64,000 bases of DNA from CBFHMJ01 sp965656875. Its GTDB lineage: Bacteria > Pseudomonadota > Gammaproteobacteria > Enterobacterales > Alteromonadaceae. Of this stretch, positions 62,932 to 64,000 are shown one piece after another (within the stretch, counting starts at the first letter, position 1; every line of letters starts with the position of its first letter). Where the stretch lies: contig CBFHMJ010000033.1 in the NCBI GenBank assembly GCA_965656875.1, positions 124,001 through 188,000 of the forward strand, in the 5' to 3' direction. Made by a program: the position numbers and the translations under genes. The notes under the pieces were generated by a model. That model had not been told where the DNA came from. It saw only the letters and a list, made by a program, of their open reading frames with translations, and did not search any database.

Positions 62932-63380
62932 ACGCGACGAATACCACAATAGCTTTTGTCCTGTTGCTCCTGTTTATGGCTTACCAATGTTGGTACTGGT
63001 ATCAATACCACAAAGCAATGACCTATATTTACAGCCAGCCGAATATCGACATTGAAAAACTTCACGCAGCGAATGATCCTGAATTTTCACCGATATTATT
63101 TGGTGACATTAAAGAGTTTGATGTTTGCGGTAAAACGCTTCATGAGGCAATTCAGGAAGTTGAGCGGTATTACAGTAATTTGATTCTTCCCTCGGTTCGT
63201 ATCTTTCTAACACAAAAAGCGCTGGCCTCTTACATCTCACGAGGCGAACACATGCAGATTATTCTGAATGGTATAAAACATATGGACCAGGCAAGAGCCA
63301 GAGTGTTACGCAAATACTCACCTGAAGAGGTGCTTGCATGGCGGAACCAACAAAAGCAATATCCGGTCGAGGAGTTGTAA
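62928..63380 (+). CDS. Single-span membrane protein, unknown
   Basis: This 150-residue protein has one N-terminal helix (ATNTTIAFVLLLLFMAYQ) and a soluble, mainly helical domain. No family assigned. Its stop codon overlaps the next start (TAATG), so the three genes form one operon. Confidence 0.7.
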   Translation: MNATNTTIAFVLLLLFMAYQCWYWYQYHKAMTYIYSQPNIDIEKLHAANDPEFSPILFGDIKEFDVCGKTLHEAIQEVERYYSNLILPSVRIFLTQKALASYISRGEHMQIILNGIKHMDQARARVLRKYSPEEVLAWRNQQKQYPVEEL

Positions 63381-63991
63381 TGGAACGGTCTCATTATGCC
63401 AAACCACTTGATGACTTCCACGGCGATACCATTCGTGCAACAGTCAGCCGAAATTTAAGAGAACTTTTAAAGGCCCACGGTATAAGCCAGGTGCAACTAC
63501 ACAGAGCCGTGGTTGCATCTGCTGTTGATGAACAGGCAAAACTATCACTTCGAGCGATAAAAAATTACCTGGCGGTGGAACCCATTCAATCTTCAACCAA
63601 TCCTTCCATTAATACGCTGCAAGAAATAGCAAGAGGACTTCGGTTTCTTGGCCTGGATGTAACGGAAGCATGGATCGTGTGCAGACATGATTATCAAGTA
63701 CTTCATGCACTCAATACCTCAAATCAACTAAGTTCAACGTTAGAATTAAAACACTATATTCATACTTTTATTGAATCGTTAGAACAACTTACACCTGAAC
63801 ATATTCTTATCAATTCGCCAGGACGAGACGATGTGGCTTACCAGGGGGCATTAATTGACATCGTATCCAAACATATAACCGCAGTGTTTAATCCTGATTA
63901 TTCTGTAGCTGCGATTACTCTGGTGTTAGAAATATTACAAGAGCGAAAGGTTGAACAGCCTGCTAATAACGGGCGAAAAAAGCTGGGATAA
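63380..63991 (+). CDS. HTH (XRE-like) regulatory protein
   Basis: This 203-residue protein has an N-terminal helical domain with a Cro/C1-like HTH pattern (RELLKAHGISQVQLHRAVV ... RAIKNYL ... INTLQEIARGLRFLG, about 20-90) and a C-terminal domain of unknown type. I start at 63380 because GAGGAG precedes it by six bases; an ATG 14 codons earlier lies within the previous gene. The operon may continue beyond the window. Confidence 0.7.
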   Translation: MERSHYAKPLDDFHGDTIRATVSRNLRELLKAHGISQVQLHRAVVASAVDEQAKLSLRAIKNYLAVEPIQSSTNPSINTLQEIARGLRFLGLDVTEAWIVCRHDYQVLHALNTSNQLSSTLELKHYIHTFIESLEQLTPEHILINSPGRDDVAYQGALIDIVSKHITAVFNPDYSVAAITLVLEILQERKVEQPANNGRKKLG

Positions 63992-64000
63992 AAAAATTAA

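Noticed and set aside
62395..63991. Prophage or phage lysis module
   Set aside because: Small membrane proteins and an HTH protein suggested it, but no phage structural, integrase or lysis genes are nearby.

Overview
The window reads as chromosomal DNA of a free-living, probably marine, Gammaproteobacterium. The evidence is two secreted proteases with GlyGly-CTERM tails, many lipoproteins and outer-membrane proteins, OmpR-type two-component systems, an OprF-like OmpA protein, a secreted sulfatase, and integron attC sites ending in GTTATGY. I cannot name the genus. No rRNA, tRNA, CRISPR array, transposase or integrase gene was seen.

Layout. 1-0.8 kb: 3' end of a hybrid histidine kinase. 1-4.8 kb: a secreted amidohydrolase-RidA fusion and an M19 dipeptidase in one operon, with a divergent LysR regulator. 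4.9-9.8 kb: a secreted repeat protein, a questin-oxidase-like protein, a cold-shock protein, and a DoxX/LysR divergent pair. 9.8-16.4 kb: a two-component system, a lipoprotein, a trypsin-like GlyGly-CTERM protease and an S41 protease lipoprotein. 16.4-29.6 kb: a secreted HAD phosphatase and a sulfatase face a tightly packed operon of MoxR, DUF58, DUF4381, two VWA proteins, BatD, an octaheme cytochrome with TPRs and a SUMF1-domain protein; an outer-membrane barrel gene converges on its end.

30.3-35.2 kb is a visibly AT-rich four-gene operon: a bicovalent BBE-like flavoenzyme, an ATP-grasp ligase, a VAO-type flavoenzyme and a methyltransferase. It looks like a small carrier-free biosynthetic cluster whose product I cannot identify, and it is the strongest candidate for an undescribed pathway. 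A truncated alpha/beta-hydrolase fragment lies at its right edge. 35.6-48.2 kb holds envelope and secreted proteins: a reprolysin-type metalloprotease with GlyGly-CTERM, two polytopic membrane proteins, an OmpA protein, and a subtilase fused to a beta-propeller. 48.5-51.8 kb has a VOC protein, a gamma-family PLP enzyme with a perfect FNR-type box upstream, and two GNAT acetyltransferases.

51.7-55.9 kb is an accessory segment between a decayed and an intact copy of one membrane-protein gene. It contains integron cassettes without an integrase. The first carries a TIR-like gene followed by a caspase-like protease gene, which is the architecture of type IV Thoeris anti-phage defence. The second carries an inverted gene for a 33-residue basic protein. 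RNase Z follows. 56-62 kb returns to ordinary genes: a serine hydrolase, an unknown protein, a lipoprotein and a second two-component system. The right edge has a three-gene operon of two small membrane proteins and an HTH protein, none with a recognised function.
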